DNA from: Pinguiococcus pyrenoidosus
Lineage: Eukaryota; Sar; Pinguiophyceae; Pinguiochrysidales; Pinguiochrysidaceae
Length of the DNA: 38,107 bases
Assembly: GCA_019677205.1 (NCBI GenBank)
Contig: JAAMXY010004499.1
Span: 1 to 38,107, forward strand
Direction of reading: 5' to 3'
Shown here: piece after piece, positions 21,506 through 29,765 of the stretch
Numbering within the stretch: the stretch's first letter is position 1
How the letters are laid out: the number at the start of each line of letters is the position of its first letter
The notes under the pieces: model-generated
Seen by the model: only the letters and a program-made list of their open reading frames with translations
What the model was told of the DNA's origin: nothing
The model's database searches: none
Translations under genes and position numbers: made by a program

Positions 21506-21796
21506 ATGATAAATATAATTTTTGGGTCTAATTTTTTGTTAGGTGGAATAGTTATAATAGGAATGATCTTATTTTATTTATTAAGATTTATAAAACCTTC
21601 TATTGCACGTGATGAAGATATATTTTTTACCGCTGTAGGTTTATTGTATGGTTGCATATTAATAATTCATGGATGGCGTTTAGATCCTATTCTAATTTTT
21701 AGCCAAGTTTTAATTGTTGGAACTTTATTAGCTTGTGGTTGGGAAAATGTAAGGCTTAGAGGTTTTATATTATATCAATCTGAGCAAAAAAATTAA
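21506..21796 (+). CDS. ycf66: Ycf66 family membrane protein
   Basis: A 96-residue protein with three hydrophobic segments (about 5-27, 40-55 and 62-78) and the family block GLLYGCILIIHGWRLDPILIFSQ, which is the diagnostic N-terminal Ycf66 domain. Cyanobacterial relatives carry a long extra C-terminal region that is absent here, so this copy is only the membrane part. The function of the family is not established. It lies between psbX and psbV; there are 118 AT-rich bases before it with nothing recognisable. Confidence 0.85.
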   Translation: MINIIFGSNFLLGGIVIIGMILFYLLRFIKPSIARDEDIFFTAVGLLYGCILIIHGWRLDPILIFSQVLIVGTLLACGWENVRLRGFILYQSEQKN

Positions 21797-21845
21797 AAAT
21801 CTATCTTGGTTCCTCTAATATAATTTTATATTATCGGTAAAATTT

Positions 21846-22331
21846 ATGAAGAATTTCTTAAAGATTACAGTTGCTTCTATTTTTTTATTACTTTTTTCTA
21901 GTAAAACTTCATTTGCAGTTGAATTAGATGAAGCAATTCGAACAATTCCTTTAGATGAAAAAGGCAAAACAGTTACTTTAAGTTTAGAGGAAGTTAAACG
22001 TGGTAAAAGATTATTTAATGCATCATGCGGCCAATGCCATATTGGAGGTATTACTAAAACTAACCCAAATGTAGGTTTAGATCCAGAAGCTTTAAGTTTA
22101 GCTACACCAGCTAGAGACAATATTAGCTCTTTAGTTGATTATATGAAAAATCCTACAAGCTATGATGGCTTAGAATCTATTGCAGAAATCCATCCTAGTA
22201 TTAAGAGTGCAGATATATATCCAAAAATGCGTTCATTATCAGAAGAAGATTTATATGCAATAGCAGGCCATATATTATTACAACCACGTATTATTTCTGA
22301 AAAATGGGGTGGTGGTAAAATTTACTTCTAA
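21846..22331 (+). CDS. psbV: Cytochrome c550 of photosystem II (PsbV)
   Basis: A lumenal extrinsic PSII subunit that stabilises the oxygen-evolving cluster in cyanobacteria and red-lineage plastids. It has 161 residues. An N-terminal signal peptide (KNFLKITVASIFLLLFSS) appears to be cleaved after TSFA, giving a mature start at VELDEA (residue 25). The haem-binding motif is CGQCH (C61, C64, H65). The second axial ligand is H116, i.e. mature His92, in EIHPSI. The C-terminus GGGKIYF is the conserved PsbV end. A hairpin follows. Confidence 0.98.
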   Translation: MKNFLKITVASIFLLLFSSKTSFAVELDEAIRTIPLDEKGKTVTLSLEEVKRGKRLFNASCGQCHIGGITKTNPNVGLDPEALSLATPARDNISSLVDYMKNPTSYDGLESIAEIHPSIKSADIYPKMRSLSEEDLYAIAGHILLQPRIISEKWGGGKIYF

Positions 22332-22354
22332 ACTTATATAAGTTTCTTAAAATA

Positions 22355-22398
22355 TATTTGAGTATCAATTAAAATTTATTAATTTTGGTACTCAAATA
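22355..22398 (+). terminator. Terminator hairpin after psbV
   Basis: Fourteen-nt arms (22355-22368 and 22385-22398) with a 16-nt loop, then a run of T (22400-22405). The one non-Watson-Crick position (T22365/G22388) is a U.G pair in the psbV-strand RNA. Confidence 0.75.
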
Positions 22399-22452
22399 AT
22401 TTTTTAATAAAAGTAAACCTAGAAAAATAAATTTATTAATCCAATTTAATTT

Positions 22453-22662
22453 GGGGTTGTAATGGCTTTCGACATTTAAAACTTATTTACTCTAAATAAA
22501 ATTAGCATAAATAAAAAAAAAAAATAGAAAAGTTCTAAACTTGACACTCTTTAAAATTTGAGTTACAGTAATAAATGTAGTTCTCTTGTTAGTACAAGTT
22601 CAAAAAATTTACATATAACTTAAAGTTTTAAATGGACGTGGGTTCGATTCCCACCAACTCCA
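22453..22662 (+). ncRNA. ssrA: tmRNA (transfer-messenger RNA)
   Basis: tmRNA rescues stalled ribosomes by acting as tRNA-Ala and then as a short template. The 5' GGGGTTG (22453-22459) pairs with 3' CAACTCC (22655-22661, one G.U pair) and is followed by discriminator A. The TATGG/TAATGGCTTTCGAC 5' signature and the T-arm GTGGGTTCGATTCCCAC are classic. Long helix 2 is perfect: 22473-22484 pairs with 22623-22634 over 12 bp. It is one-piece, about 210 nt, and small compared with bacterial tmRNA. CCA is not encoded apart from the final A. I could not find a normal tag reading frame around the 12-A run at 22513-22524 (see findings). Confidence 0.93.
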
Positions 22663-22675
22663 ATTTCTCTTAAAA

Positions 22676-22759
22676 GCATTCGTGGCCGAGTGGTTGATGG
22701 CACCGGACTCATAATCCGTTTTCGAAAGAACTTCGCTGGTTCGAATCCAGTCGAATGCA
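22676..22759 (+). tRNA. trnM: tRNA with CAU anticodon (Met) and a long variable arm
   Basis: An 84-nt cloverleaf. The acceptor stem 22676-22682 with 22752-22758 is 7 perfect pairs, with discriminator A at 22759. The D-stem is GCC/GGC. The anticodon loop CTCATAA (22708-22714) gives anticodon CAU (22710-22712), and this loop is identical to that of elongator tRNA-Met. The T-arm is CTGG-TTCGAAT-CCAG. The variable region is about 16 nt and can form a 4-bp stem (22723-22726 with 22732-22735), which is class II (Ser/Leu/Tyr type), while the D-arm GGCCGAGTGGTTGATGGC is Ser-like. The bottom of the anticodon stem (C22703/T22719) is mismatched. Assignment as Met is from the anticodon only. Confidence 0.8.
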
Positions 22760-22762
22760 TAG

Positions 22763-22812
22763 AATAAAATATGGTTAAAAGCTGAGGTTTCAGCTTTTAA
22801 CCATATTTTATT
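22763..22812. terminator. Bidirectional terminator between the CAU tRNA and rpl19
   Basis: Perfect 23-bp arms (22763-22785 and 22790-22812) with a GGTT loop. It starts 4 bases after the tRNA and ends 12 bases before the rpl19 stop. With no mismatch it folds equally in both strands, as expected for a shared convergent terminator. Confidence 0.88.
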
Positions 22813-22823
22813 TAAGATCTTAA

Positions 22824-23210
22824 TTAATCAAATCTTTGCTTTAACTTAGCAGCTTTTCCAGATAAATTACGAATATAATATAACTTAGATCTACGAACTT
22901 TTGATGAGCGTAAAATTTTAATTGAATCAATTCTTGGTGAATGAACTAAAAAGATTCTTTCTATACCAATACCTTGAAATACTCTTCTTACTGTAATATT
23001 AGTATTTATTCCAGTATTTTTTTTCCTAATAACTAATCCTTCGAATAATTGAACTCTTTCCTTATTTCCTTCCTTAATCTTAACACCAATTTTAACAATA
23101 TCTCCTATACGAATATTTGGTAAATTAGTTTTTAGAAATTTTTCTTCAACGGATTTCAGAATCCTACCCTTATCAATTTTAACGATCAGATCTTTAGATG
23201 TAGCTTCCAT
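22824..23210 (-). CDS. rpl19: Large ribosomal subunit protein bL19 (Rpl19)
   Basis: bL19 lies at the 30S-50S interface. It has 128 residues, close to the usual 115-120 with a slight extension at the N-terminus. Diagnostic segments: IGDIVKIGVKIKEGNKERVQLFEGLVI, read as the family's RVQ.FEG pattern, then NITVRRVFQGIGIERIF and a basic C-terminus with KVRRSKLYYIRNL. It is the only gene on the minus strand here, converging on the tmRNA/tRNA pair and diverging from psbD across 190 AT-rich bases in which I see no clear promoter. Confidence 0.97.
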   Translation of the reverse strand: MEATSKDLIVKIDKGRILKSVEEKFLKTNLPNIRIGDIVKIGVKIKEGNKERVQLFEGLVIRKKNTGINTNITVRRVFQGIGIERIFLVHSPRIDSIKILRSSKVRRSKLYYIRNLSGKAAKLKQRFD

Positions 23211-23400
23211 ATTTTTAAATATTTATATTTGTTTTAAAACACTATATTAATTTTAATGTTAATAAATAAATTTAGCAACCCCTTATTAAAAATAACAATA
23301 TTTAATATAAATAAATATGTTGTATATATATATTAAAAGTTGATAAAGAAAATTAGATTTAAATAAATCTATTTAATAAAATTAGAATTATAATTTCAAA

Positions 23401-24462
23401 ATGACAATTGCAATTGAAAACGAAAAACTTCAAGAACGTGGCCTATTCGACTTAGTTGATGATTGGCTTAAGCGTGATCGTTTTGTATTTATCGGTTGGT
23501 CTGGTTTATTATTGTTCCCTTGTGCTTACTTAGCATTAGGTGGTTGGTTAACAGGTATTACTTTTGTAACATCTTGGTATACTCATGGTTTAGCAAGTTC
23601 TTTCTTAGAGGGTTGTAACTTCTTAACTGCTGCAGTATCAACACCAGCAAATAGTATGGGTCATTCTTTAATCTTATTATGGGGTCCAGAAGCACAAGGT
23701 GATTTTACACGTTGGATTCAAATCGGTGGTTTATGGACATTCGTAGCTTTACATGGCGCTTTTGGTTTAATTGGCTTCTGTTTACGTCAATTCGAAATTG
23801 CTCGTTTAGTAGGTATTCGTCCTTATAACGCAATCGCATTCTCGGGTCCTATTGCAGTTTTCGTATCTGTATTCTTATTATACCCATTAGGTCAAGCTAG
23901 TTGGTTCTTTGCACCAAGTTTTGGTGTTGCAGCTATCTTCCGTTTCTTATTATTCTTACAAGGTTTCCACAACTGGACTTTAAACCCATTCCATATGATG
24001 GGTGTAGCTGGTATTTTAGGTGGTGCTTTATTATGTGCAATTCACGGTGCAACTGTAGAAAACACTTTATTCGAAGATGGTGATGCAGCTAATACATTCC
24101 GTGCATTCACACCAACACAGTCTGAAGAAACATACTCAATGGTAACTGCAAACCGTTTCTGGTCACAAATTTTTGGTGTAGCTTTCTCTAACAAGCGTTG
24201 GTTACATTTCTTTATGTTATTCGTTCCAGTAGCTGGTTTATGGACAAGCTCTATTGGTATTGTTGGTTTAGCATTAAACTTACGTGCATACGATTTCGTA
24301 TCTCAAGAGTTACGTGCGGCTGAAGATCCTGAGTTTGAAACATTCTACACTAAGAACATTTTATTAAATGAAGGTATTCGTGCTTGGATGGCTGCACAAG
24401 ACCAACCACATGAGAACTTCGTATTCCCTGAGGAGGTATTACCACGTGGAAACGCCCTTTAA
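23401..24462 (+). CDS. psbD: Photosystem II D2 protein (PsbD)
   Basis: D2 is one of the two PSII reaction-centre core proteins, carrying QA, P680 chlorophyll and the non-haem iron ligands. It has 353 residues. N-terminal [20 protein letters not shown], five transmembrane helices, and the His-containing segments [17 protein letters not shown] and [13 protein letters not shown] are visible. The C-terminus ends [11 protein letters not shown]. The last 17 bases overlap psbC. Codon use favours C-ended Phe, Asn, Tyr and His codons more than neighbouring genes, as in highly expressed plastid genes. Confidence 0.99.
   Translation: MTIAIENEKLQERGLFDLVDDWLKRDRFVFIGWSGLLLFPCAYLALGGWLTGITFVTSWYTHGLASSFLEGCNFLTAAVSTPANSMGHSLILLWGPEAQGDFTRWIQIGGLWTFVALHGAFGLIGFCLRQFEIARLVGIRPYNAIAFSGPIAVFVSVFLLYPLGQASWFFAPSFGVAAIFRFLLFLQGFHNWTLNPFHMMGVAGILGGALLCAIHGATVENTLFEDGDAANTFRAFTPTQSEETYSMVTANRFWSQIFGVAFSNKRWLHFFMLFVPVAGLWTSSIGIVGLALNLRAYDFVSQELRAAEDPEFETFYTKNILLNEGIRAWMAAQDQPHENFVFPEEVLPRGNAL
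24431..24448 (+). promoter_or_regulatory. Ribosome-binding site and GTG start of psbC inside psbD
   Basis: A full anti-Shine-Dalgarno match, AGGAGGT (24431-24437), lies 8 bases before GTG (24446-24448). This decides the psbC start: the resulting protein begins [14 protein letters not shown] in line with the conserved family N-terminus, while the upstream in-frame ATG codons lack such a site. Confidence 0.9.
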
Positions 24463-25822
24463 TACAGTAGCTGGTCGCGATATTGAGTCTACAGGTTTTG
24501 CTTGGTGGGCTGGAAACGCGCGTTTAATCAATGTTTCAGGTAAACTTTTAGGTGCACACGTTGCACACGCAGGTTTAATTGTATTCTGGACTGGTGCTAT
24601 GACATTATTTGAAGTAGCTCACTTTATCCCAGAAAAGCCTTTATATGAACAAGGTTGTATCTTATTACCACATTTAGCAACTTTAGGTTGGGGTGTTGGT
24701 CCAGGTGGTGACATCGTAGATACATTCCCATACTTTGTAGTAGGTGTTTTACACTTAATCTCTTCTGCTGTATTAGGTTTTGGTGGAGTTTATCACTCTA
24801 TTATTGGCCCTGATACTTTAGAAGAATCTTTCCCATTCTTTGGTTACGACTGGCGTGATAAAAACAAGATGACTACTATTTTAGGTATTCATTTATGTTT
24901 ATTAGGTATAGGGTCTTTCTTATTAGTAATCAAAGCTATGTATGTTGGTGGATTGTATGATACATGGGCTCCCGGTGGTGGTGATGTTCGTGTTATTACA
25001 AATCCTACTTTAAATCCTCTAGTTATTTTTGGTTATGTTTTACGTTCTCCATTTGGTGGTGATGGTTGGATCGTTTCTATTAATAACATGGAAGATTTAG
25101 TAGGTGGTCACATTTGGGTAGGTATTTTATGCTTATTTGGTGGATTATGGCATATCGTAACTAAGCCTTGGGCTTGGGTACGTCGTACATTTGTATGGTC
25201 TGGTGAAGCTTATTTATCTTACAGTTTAGCAGCATTATCTGTTATGGGATTATCTGCTTCTATCTTTGTATGGTATAATAATACAGCTTATCCTAGTGAA
25301 TTCTATGGTCCAACAGGTCCTGAAGCATCTCAAGCTCAAGCATTTACATTCTTAGTTCGTGACCAACGTTTAGGTGCTAACGTAGCATCTGCTCAAGGTC
25401 CAACAGGTTTAGGTAAGTACTTAATGCGTTCACCTAGTGGTGAGATCATCTTAGGTGGTGAAACAATGCGTTTCTGGGATTTACGTGCACCTTGGTTAGA
25501 ACCTTTAAGAGGTCCAAATGGTTTAGATATCAACAAGATTCGTAATGATATTCAACCTTGGCAAGAGCGTCGTGCTGCAGAAGCAATGACACATGCTCCT
25601 TTAGGTTCATTAAACTCTGTAGGTGGTGTAGCAACAGAAATTAACTCTGTAAACTACGTATCTCCTCGTTCATGGTTAACAACTTCACACTTCTTCTTAG
25701 GCTTCTTCTTATTAGTAGCACATTGGTGGCATGCAGGTCGTGCTCGTGCCGCAGCTGCAGGTTTTGAGAAGGGAATTGATCGTGAAACAGAACCAGTATT
25801 AAGCTTACGACCAATTGACTAA
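24446..25822 (+). CDS. psbC: Photosystem II CP43 chlorophyll protein (PsbC)
   Basis: CP43 is the inner antenna of PSII; its large lumenal loop also supplies ligands to the Mn4CaO5 cluster. I use the GTG start at 24446, giving 458 residues. The processed N-terminus after the leader is expected near [10 protein letters not shown]. Conserved features: [18 protein letters not shown], six hydrophobic helices with His residues, and the loop motif [17 protein letters not shown], which contains the Glu and Arg next to the Mn cluster. It overlaps psbD by 17 bases. The stop is 36 bases before a 41-bp palindrome. Confidence 0.98.
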   Translation: METPFNTVAGRDIESTGFAWWAGNARLINVSGKLLGAHVAHAGLIVFWTGAMTLFEVAHFIPEKPLYEQGCILLPHLATLGWGVGPGGDIVDTFPYFVVGVLHLISSAVLGFGGVYHSIIGPDTLEESFPFFGYDWRDKNKMTTILGIHLCLLGIGSFLLVIKAMYVGGLYDTWAPGGGDVRVITNPTLNPLVIFGYVLRSPFGGDGWIVSINNMEDLVGGHIWVGILCLFGGLWHIVTKPWAWVRRTFVWSGEAYLSYSLAALSVMGLSASIFVWYNNTAYPSEFYGPTGPEASQAQAFTFLVRDQRLGANVASAQGPTGLGKYLMRSPSGEIILGGETMRFWDLRAPWLEPLRGPNGLDINKIRNDIQPWQERRAAEAMTHAPLGSLNSVGGVATEINSVNYVSPRSWLTTSHFFLGFFLLVAHWWHAGRARAAAAGFEKGIDRETEPVLSLRPID

Positions 25823-25858
25823 TTTAAGACTTTTAAATTTAGGAAATTTTCATAGGCT

Positions 25859-25942
25859 AATTAAATAATACTAAAAATTTCTAGGTTACTAAGAAAGAAT
25901 TTTCTTTCTTAGTAACCTAGAAATTTTTAGTATTATTTAATT
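25859..25942 (+). repeat. Perfect 41-bp inverted repeat after psbC
   Basis: Arms 25859-25899 and 25902-25942 are exact reverse complements with a 2-base loop (TT). It lies 36 bases after the psbC stop and is AT-rich with a GC-containing mid-section. It is the obvious 3'-end structure of the psbD-psbC message. The next gene, ycf19, is on the same strand. Confidence 0.95.
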
Positions 25943-26223
25943 TTTATTGTTTAATTAAATATTGTTAAAAGAAATTTTTTCTGTTAAAATAATTAAGTTA
26001 AAAACTATTTTATTATTAATGAATGACAAAAAACTATTTATTTATTAAAATAGATATGTAATATTATTCTAAAAAATAAATTACTTTAAATTTAAAATAT
26101 TCTAAATTATAACTAATTTAACTTTTTAATATAAATTTTTGACTAATTAATAAGATTAATTAATCTTAATTATGTTTTAACTGTTAAAACAGTTCAAAAT
26201 AAAACTAATATTTTTAAAAAATC
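25943..26223. other. AT-rich spacer before ycf19
   Basis: About 280 bases, strongly AT-rich, with no open frame or RNA gene that I can support. Several TATAAT-like and TTGACT-like fragments occur (for example TTTGACTAA near 26139-26147), but no well-spaced pair stands out. It presumably holds the ycf19-rps16 promoter. Confidence 0.5.
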
Positions 26224-26520
26224 ATGGATACAATTTCAAATATTTCAACTGAAACAATTTATGCTTTAGTACGAACTTTACAGCAATTTATAAGTTTTTA
26301 TGAATGGATTATTACTGTAAGAGTAATTTTGTACTGGTTTCCTAATTTTAATCCTTATAGTTTTCCCTTCTCTATATTTACATATGCTTCTTATCCCTTT
26401 TTAAGATTATTTGATAGATTATTACCCGTTATGTTTGGAATGGATCTATCATTATATTTAGGATTTATATGTTTAGAAGCTATTAAAAGATTTTTGGCAA
26501 AATTAATGCTAATACTTTAA
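26224..26520 (+). CDS. ycf19: Ycf19 (YggT-family membrane protein)
   Basis: A 98-residue membrane protein of the YggT/YlmG family. Two hydrophobic regions flank the conserved motif in WIITVRVILYWFPNFNPYSFP and SYPFLRLFDRLLPV. YlmG/Ycf19 homologues have been linked to nucleoid distribution and thylakoid or cytochrome b6f maturation in cyanobacteria and plants, but the role of the plastid gene itself is uncertain. rps16 follows after 42 bases. Confidence 0.9.
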   Translation: MDTISNISTETIYALVRTLQQFISFYEWIITVRVILYWFPNFNPYSFPFSIFTYASYPFLRLFDRLLPVMFGMDLSLYLGFICLEAIKRFLAKLMLIL

Positions 26521-26562
26521 AATATAAAAAGAAGAATTAAATAATCTAACTAGGAAAATATA

Positions 26563-26784
26563 ATGTTAAAAATTCGTCTAAAAAGACTAGGTAGAAAAAA
26601 AAGACCTACTTATAGAATAGTATTAATGGATGTAACAACTAAAAGAGATGGAAAAACAATTGAGGAATTTGGATTTTATAATCCTCTAAGTAAGGAAATT
26701 TCATTGGATAAGGATCGAATAAATTTACGAATTAAGCAAGGCGCCCAGTTAACAAAAACTGTTTCAAATTTATTAAAGAAATAA
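26563..26784 (+). CDS. rps16: Small ribosomal subunit protein bS16 (Rps16)
   Basis: A 30S assembly protein of 73 residues, intronless. It begins MLKIRLKRLGRKKRPTYRIV, the standard bS16 N-terminus, and contains EEFGFYNPL. The last five codons plus stop (from about 26769) lie inside the left arm of a perfect palindrome shared with convergent groEL, so its C-terminal LLKK and stop are the same codons as those of GroEL. Length is a little shorter than many bS16 proteins (about 78-82). Confidence 0.96.
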   Translation: MLKIRLKRLGRKKRPTYRIVLMDVTTKRDGKTIEEFGFYNPLSKEISLDKDRINLRIKQGAQLTKTVSNLLKK

Positions 26785-26852
26785 AAAATTTATAAAATGG
26801 AAAATTAAAAATTTAATTTTCCATTTTATAAATTTTTTATTTCTTTAATAAA
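26769..26852. repeat. Perfect 41-bp inverted repeat joining the rps16 and groEL 3' ends
   Basis: Arms 26769-26809 and 26812-26852 are exact reverse complements with a 2-base loop (AA). The left arm starts inside rps16 (last ~5 codons plus stop, stop ends 26784) and the right arm ends inside groEL (stop at 26837-26839). Both genes therefore end with TTA TTA AAG AAA TAA. It is the shared bidirectional terminator of the convergent pair. Confidence 0.96.
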
Positions 26853-28438
26853 ATTTTTTCATCCGAATCAACAATTATACATTCTGTAGTTAAAATCATA
26901 CTTGCAATAGAAGCTGCATTTTGAACAGCAGATCGTGTAACTTTAGCTGGATCAATAATCCCTTTTTCATACATATTAGCTATACAATTTTCATTAGCAT
27001 CATAGCCTATTTCAAAATCATTTGTTTTTAATTTTTCAATTATAATTGAAGCGGTTTGTCCTGCATTTTCAATAATTTTTCTTAAAGGTGCATTGATTGC
27101 TCTAGCTAATATTAATCCACCTATTAGTTCATCATCTTTCAAAGTTTTTCTAACCCAACTTTCTAAAGATTCAGATAAATGTGTTAGAGTAGCTCCACCA
27201 CCAGGAACAATACCTTCTTCAATAGCTGCTTTAGTTGCATTAATAGCATCTTCAAGTCGTAATTTTTTTTCACGCATTTCAGTTTCTGTGGCAGCTCCAA
27301 CTTTTATAACAGCTACACCACCAGATAATTTAGCAATACGGTCTTGAATTTTCTCTTTTTCATAAGAAGATTCAGTCCCGTTTAATTGTTTACGTAATTG
27401 CTCACATCTTTTTTGAACTTGTTCTTCTGTTCCTTCAGTAATAATAGTTGTGCTATCTTTAGTTATAACGATTTTCCTAGCTTTTCCTAACAAATCTAAA
27501 GTTACTGATTCTAAACTTAATCCAGCATCTTCAGTAATTAATTCCCCGCCAGTCATAATAGCAATATCTTCTAAATATTGTTTACGTCGATCTCCAAACC
27601 CTGGCGCTCTAACAACAACAACTTTTAGTATTCGACGAAGTTTATTTAATACTACAGTAGCTAATGCCTCTTTTTCAATATCATCTGCAATAATTAATAA
27701 TGGTTTACCTGTACTGGTAATTTGTTCTAAAATCGGGACTAAATCTTGCTCAACTAGAGTAATTTTTTTGTCTGTTAGTAAAATAAAGCAATCTTCGTAA
27801 ATACATTCTAATCTCTCAGAATCGGTAACAAAATATGGCGAAACATAACCTTTTTCAAATTCCATTCCTTCTGTTACTTCCAATTCTGTACTAATAGAAT
27901 TTCCTTCCTCAAGAGAAATGACACCATCTTTACCTACTTTATCAATTGCTTGAGCAATCATATCACCAATTTCATTATCATTACCAGCGGAAATTGAGGC
28001 AACTTGAGCTATTGATTGTAAATTTTCTATAGGTTTTGAAGATTCTACAATTTCATTTACTAAAAATTTAGTTGCTTTTTCAATTCCAATTTTTAAAGAA
28101 ATTGGATTTGCACCAGCTGCAACATTTTTCATACCTTCTCGAACAATGGCATAGGCTAAAACTGTTGCAGTGGTAGTACCATCACCTGCAACATCATTCG
28201 TTTTTGCTGCGGCTTGCCGAATTAAAGAAACTCCTGTATTTTCAATATGATCTTCTAAGCTAATTTCTTTTGCAATTGTAACACCATCATTAACAATTTG
28301 AGGTGCTCCATATGTTTTTCCTAATACAACGTTTCTTCCTTTGGGGCCTAAAGTAACAGAAACTGCTTCCACAATAATTTCCATTCCGCGCTCCAAAGCC
28401 CGTCTTGCATTATCATGATATAAAATTCTTTTAGCCAT
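26837..28438 (-). CDS. groEL: Chaperonin 60 (GroEL/Cpn60)
   Basis: The ATP-driven double-ring chaperonin of the stroma, which folds Rubisco large subunit and others. It has 533 residues. ATP-site motifs: [12 protein letters not shown] (29-40) and [11 protein letters not shown] (84-94); the hinge and apical domain include GISLEEG-type DGVISLEEG and APGFGDRRK; and [10 protein letters not shown] lies in the C-terminal equatorial domain. It ends SDEKILLKK without the Gly/Met-rich tail of bacterial GroEL; the last codons fall in the palindrome shared with rps16. Its plastid location is typical of red-lineage algae. Confidence 0.98.
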   Translation of the reverse strand: MAKRILYHDNARRALERGMEIIVEAVSVTLGPKGRNVVLGKTYGAPQIVNDGVTIAKEISLEDHIENTGVSLIRQAAAKTNDVAGDGTTTATVLAYAIVREGMKNVAAGANPISLKIGIEKATKFLVNEIVESSKPIENLQSIAQVASISAGNDNEIGDMIAQAIDKVGKDGVISLEEGNSISTELEVTEGMEFEKGYVSPYFVTDSERLECIYEDCFILLTDKKITLVEQDLVPILEQITSTGKPLLIIADDIEKEALATVVLNKLRRILKVVVVRAPGFGDRRKQYLEDIAIMTGGELITEDAGLSLESVTLDLLGKARKIVITKDSTTIITEGTEEQVQKRCEQLRKQLNGTESSYEKEKIQDRIAKLSGGVAVIKVGAATETEMREKKLRLEDAINATKAAIEEGIVPGGGATLTHLSESLESWVRKTLKDDELIGGLILARAINAPLRKIIENAGQTASIIIEKLKTNDFEIGYDANENCIANMYEKGIIDPAKVTRSAVQNAASIASMILTTECIIVDSDEKILLKK

Positions 28439-28506
28439 TTTACTTTTTTATTAAAATTTATATTTATAGTTTAATAATAAGGTATTCTATTTTAAATGAC
28501 AATTTT

Positions 28507-28535
28507 TTGAAAACATATAGTTTCTAAGTTATCTT
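28507..28535 (+). promoter_or_regulatory. Candidate promoter for trnC-trnL
   Basis: TTGAAA (28507-28512) and TATCTT (28530-28535) with 17-base spacing. The predicted start is about 15 bases before trnC. It lies in the divergent gap between groEL and trnC. Moderate match only. Confidence 0.4.
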
Positions 28536-28557
28536 ATATCATAAAATTATAACGGTA

Positions 28558-28629
28558 GGCGGCGTAGTCAAGTGGTAAGGCAGAGGATTGCAAATCCTTT
28601 ATTCCCCAGTTCGATTCTGGGTGCCGCCT
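28558..28629 (+). tRNA. trnC: tRNA-Cys (GCA)
   Basis: A 72-nt cloverleaf: acceptor GGCGGCG (28558-28564) pairs with TGCCGCC (28622-28628), with discriminator U at 28629 as required for Cys. The anticodon is GCA at 28590-28592 in loop TTGCAAA, and the T-arm is CCCAG-TTCGATT-CTGGG. trnL starts one base downstream, so the two are cotranscribed. Confidence 0.96.
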
Positions 28630-28630
28630 A

Positions 28631-28715
28631 GGGGGTGTGGTGGAATGGTAGACACGAAGGACTTAAAATCCTTTGGCTGTGAAAGGCCGTGAGGGTTCAA
28701 GTCCCTCCGCCCCTA
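28631..28715 (+). tRNA. trnL: tRNA-Leu (UAA)
   Basis: An 85-nt class II tRNA. The acceptor GGGGGTG (28631-28637) pairs with CGCCCCT (28708-28714, with G.U pairs at the first and sixth positions), discriminator A at 28715. The anticodon loop CTTAAAA gives UAA (28664-28666). The long variable arm (GGCTGTGAAAGGCC region) and T-arm GAGGG-TTCAAGT-CCCTC are clear. There is no intron, unlike the trnL(UAA) of many green plastids and cyanobacteria. Confidence 0.95.
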
Positions 28716-28723
28716 TAAAAACA

Positions 28724-28764
28724 AAAAAGCTACTTAAAGATTTTAGATCTTTAAGTAGCTTTTT
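28724..28764. terminator. Bidirectional terminator between trnL and cbbX
   Basis: Perfect 18-bp arms (28724-28741 and 28747-28764) with a 5-nt loop, flanked by A and T runs on both sides. It sits between the end of trnL (28715) and the cbbX stop (28773), serving both directions. Confidence 0.87.
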
Positions 28765-28772
28765 ATATTAGA

Positions 28773-29657
28773 TTATTGTATTAAAGTAGAATCCATACTA
28801 CTTCCTCTTAGATCCTCAGCTTTAATCTGAACTAAATCTTTTTTAGTTAATGAACCTTTATTTAGAGCAAATAATCTAGAAGCTTGACGCATCTTTGCTC
28901 TATCTAGGGCATTACGAATACTACGACCATTTGCAAATAATGGTTGATTCATACGAACACCAATATAATTAATAAATTCTCTCTCGGCATCCATATCAAA
29001 TTCATATTGATCGGATTCTAAAACGCGACGAGCAATTTCTGATAATTCTTCAATATTGTAATCTGGGAAATCAATATGATTAGCAACACGAGATGCTAAA
29101 CCTGGATTAGAACGATAAAATTCATCCATTTTATCTTTATAACCTGCAAATACTACTACTAAATCATCACGCTGATTTTCCATAACTTGTAAAAGAATTT
29201 CAATAGCCTCTCCACCATAATCTCTTTCGTTATCTGCTTTATAAAGATAGTAGGCTTCATCAATAAACAAAATACCACCCATAGCTTCTTTAAGAACATT
29301 TTTAGTCTTTGGTGCAGTATGGCCAATATATTGGCCTACTAAATCATCTCGAGTAACGGTAACTAAGTGGCCCTTACGAACATAATCTAATCTATATAAG
29401 ATATCAGCCATTTTTTCTCCAACACTAGTTTTTCCCGTTCCAGGACTACCTGTAAAAGACATATGTAAACTTGGCAAAGTACTAGATAAACCAAAATTTT
29501 TTCTAGCTCTATCGATTAATAAAAGGGCAGAAATTTCACGGATTCTATTTTTAACGGATTGTAATCCCACTAGTTCTTCATCTAATGAAACCAAAATATC
29601 CATAACTTTAGTATTATAAAATTCCTCTTGTAGATTAATTGCTTGATTTAAACTCAT
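28773..29657 (-). CDS. cbbX: Red-type Rubisco activase CbbX
   Basis: An AAA+ ATPase that remodels inhibited form ID Rubisco by pulling the C-terminal tail of RbcL and releasing bound sugar phosphates; it is activated by RuBP in red-type enzymes. It has 294 residues. Walker A is GSPGTGKT (70-77), Walker B is GILFIDEA (128-135), and the pore-loop region is near [14 protein letters not shown]. The sensor and arginine segments are [10 protein letters not shown] and the C-terminal helical domain. It follows rbcL-rbcS on the same strand, as in red algae, diatoms and brown algae. Confidence 0.97.
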   Translation of the reverse strand: MSLNQAINLQEEFYNTKVMDILVSLDEELVGLQSVKNRIREISALLLIDRARKNFGLSSTLPSLHMSFTGSPGTGKTSVGEKMADILYRLDYVRKGHLVTVTRDDLVGQYIGHTAPKTKNVLKEAMGGILFIDEAYYLYKADNERDYGGEAIEILLQVMENQRDDLVVVFAGYKDKMDEFYRSNPGLASRVANHIDFPDYNIEELSEIARRVLESDQYEFDMDAEREFINYIGVRMNQPLFANGRSIRNALDRAKMRQASRLFALNKGSLTKKDLVQIKAEDLRGSSMDSTLIQ

Positions 29658-29690
29658 TTTTTTAATTTTTTAAATTCTATTTTTATAAAA

Positions 29691-29751
29691 TATTTTTAAT
29701 TGACCCGGAAACTTTATAAAAATATTAAAGTTTCCGGGCCAATTAAAAATA
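29691..29751 (-). terminator. Long stem-loop between rbcS and cbbX
   Basis: Arms of 26 nt (29691-29716 and 29726-29751) with a 9-nt loop. The single mismatch (A29703/C29739 on the plus strand) is a U.G pair in minus-strand RNA, the strand of rbcL-rbcS-cbbX. Includes a GC-rich CCGGAAAC core. Probably ends or protects the rbcL-rbcS message, so cbbX would be expressed at a lower level. Confidence 0.8.
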
Positions 29752-29765
29752 TAACATTTAAGATC

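Noticed and set aside
24368-24445. An ATG-started N-terminal extension of psbC (26 extra codons)
   Set aside because: It lies wholly within psbD in another frame, its residues do not resemble CP43, and the GTG at 24446 has a perfect ribosome site and gives the conserved N-terminus.
27450-27800. Plus-strand 116-codon frame inside groEL
   Set aside because: Antisense to conserved groEL; Ser/Ile-rich with no family features, as expected from reverse-complementing its codons.
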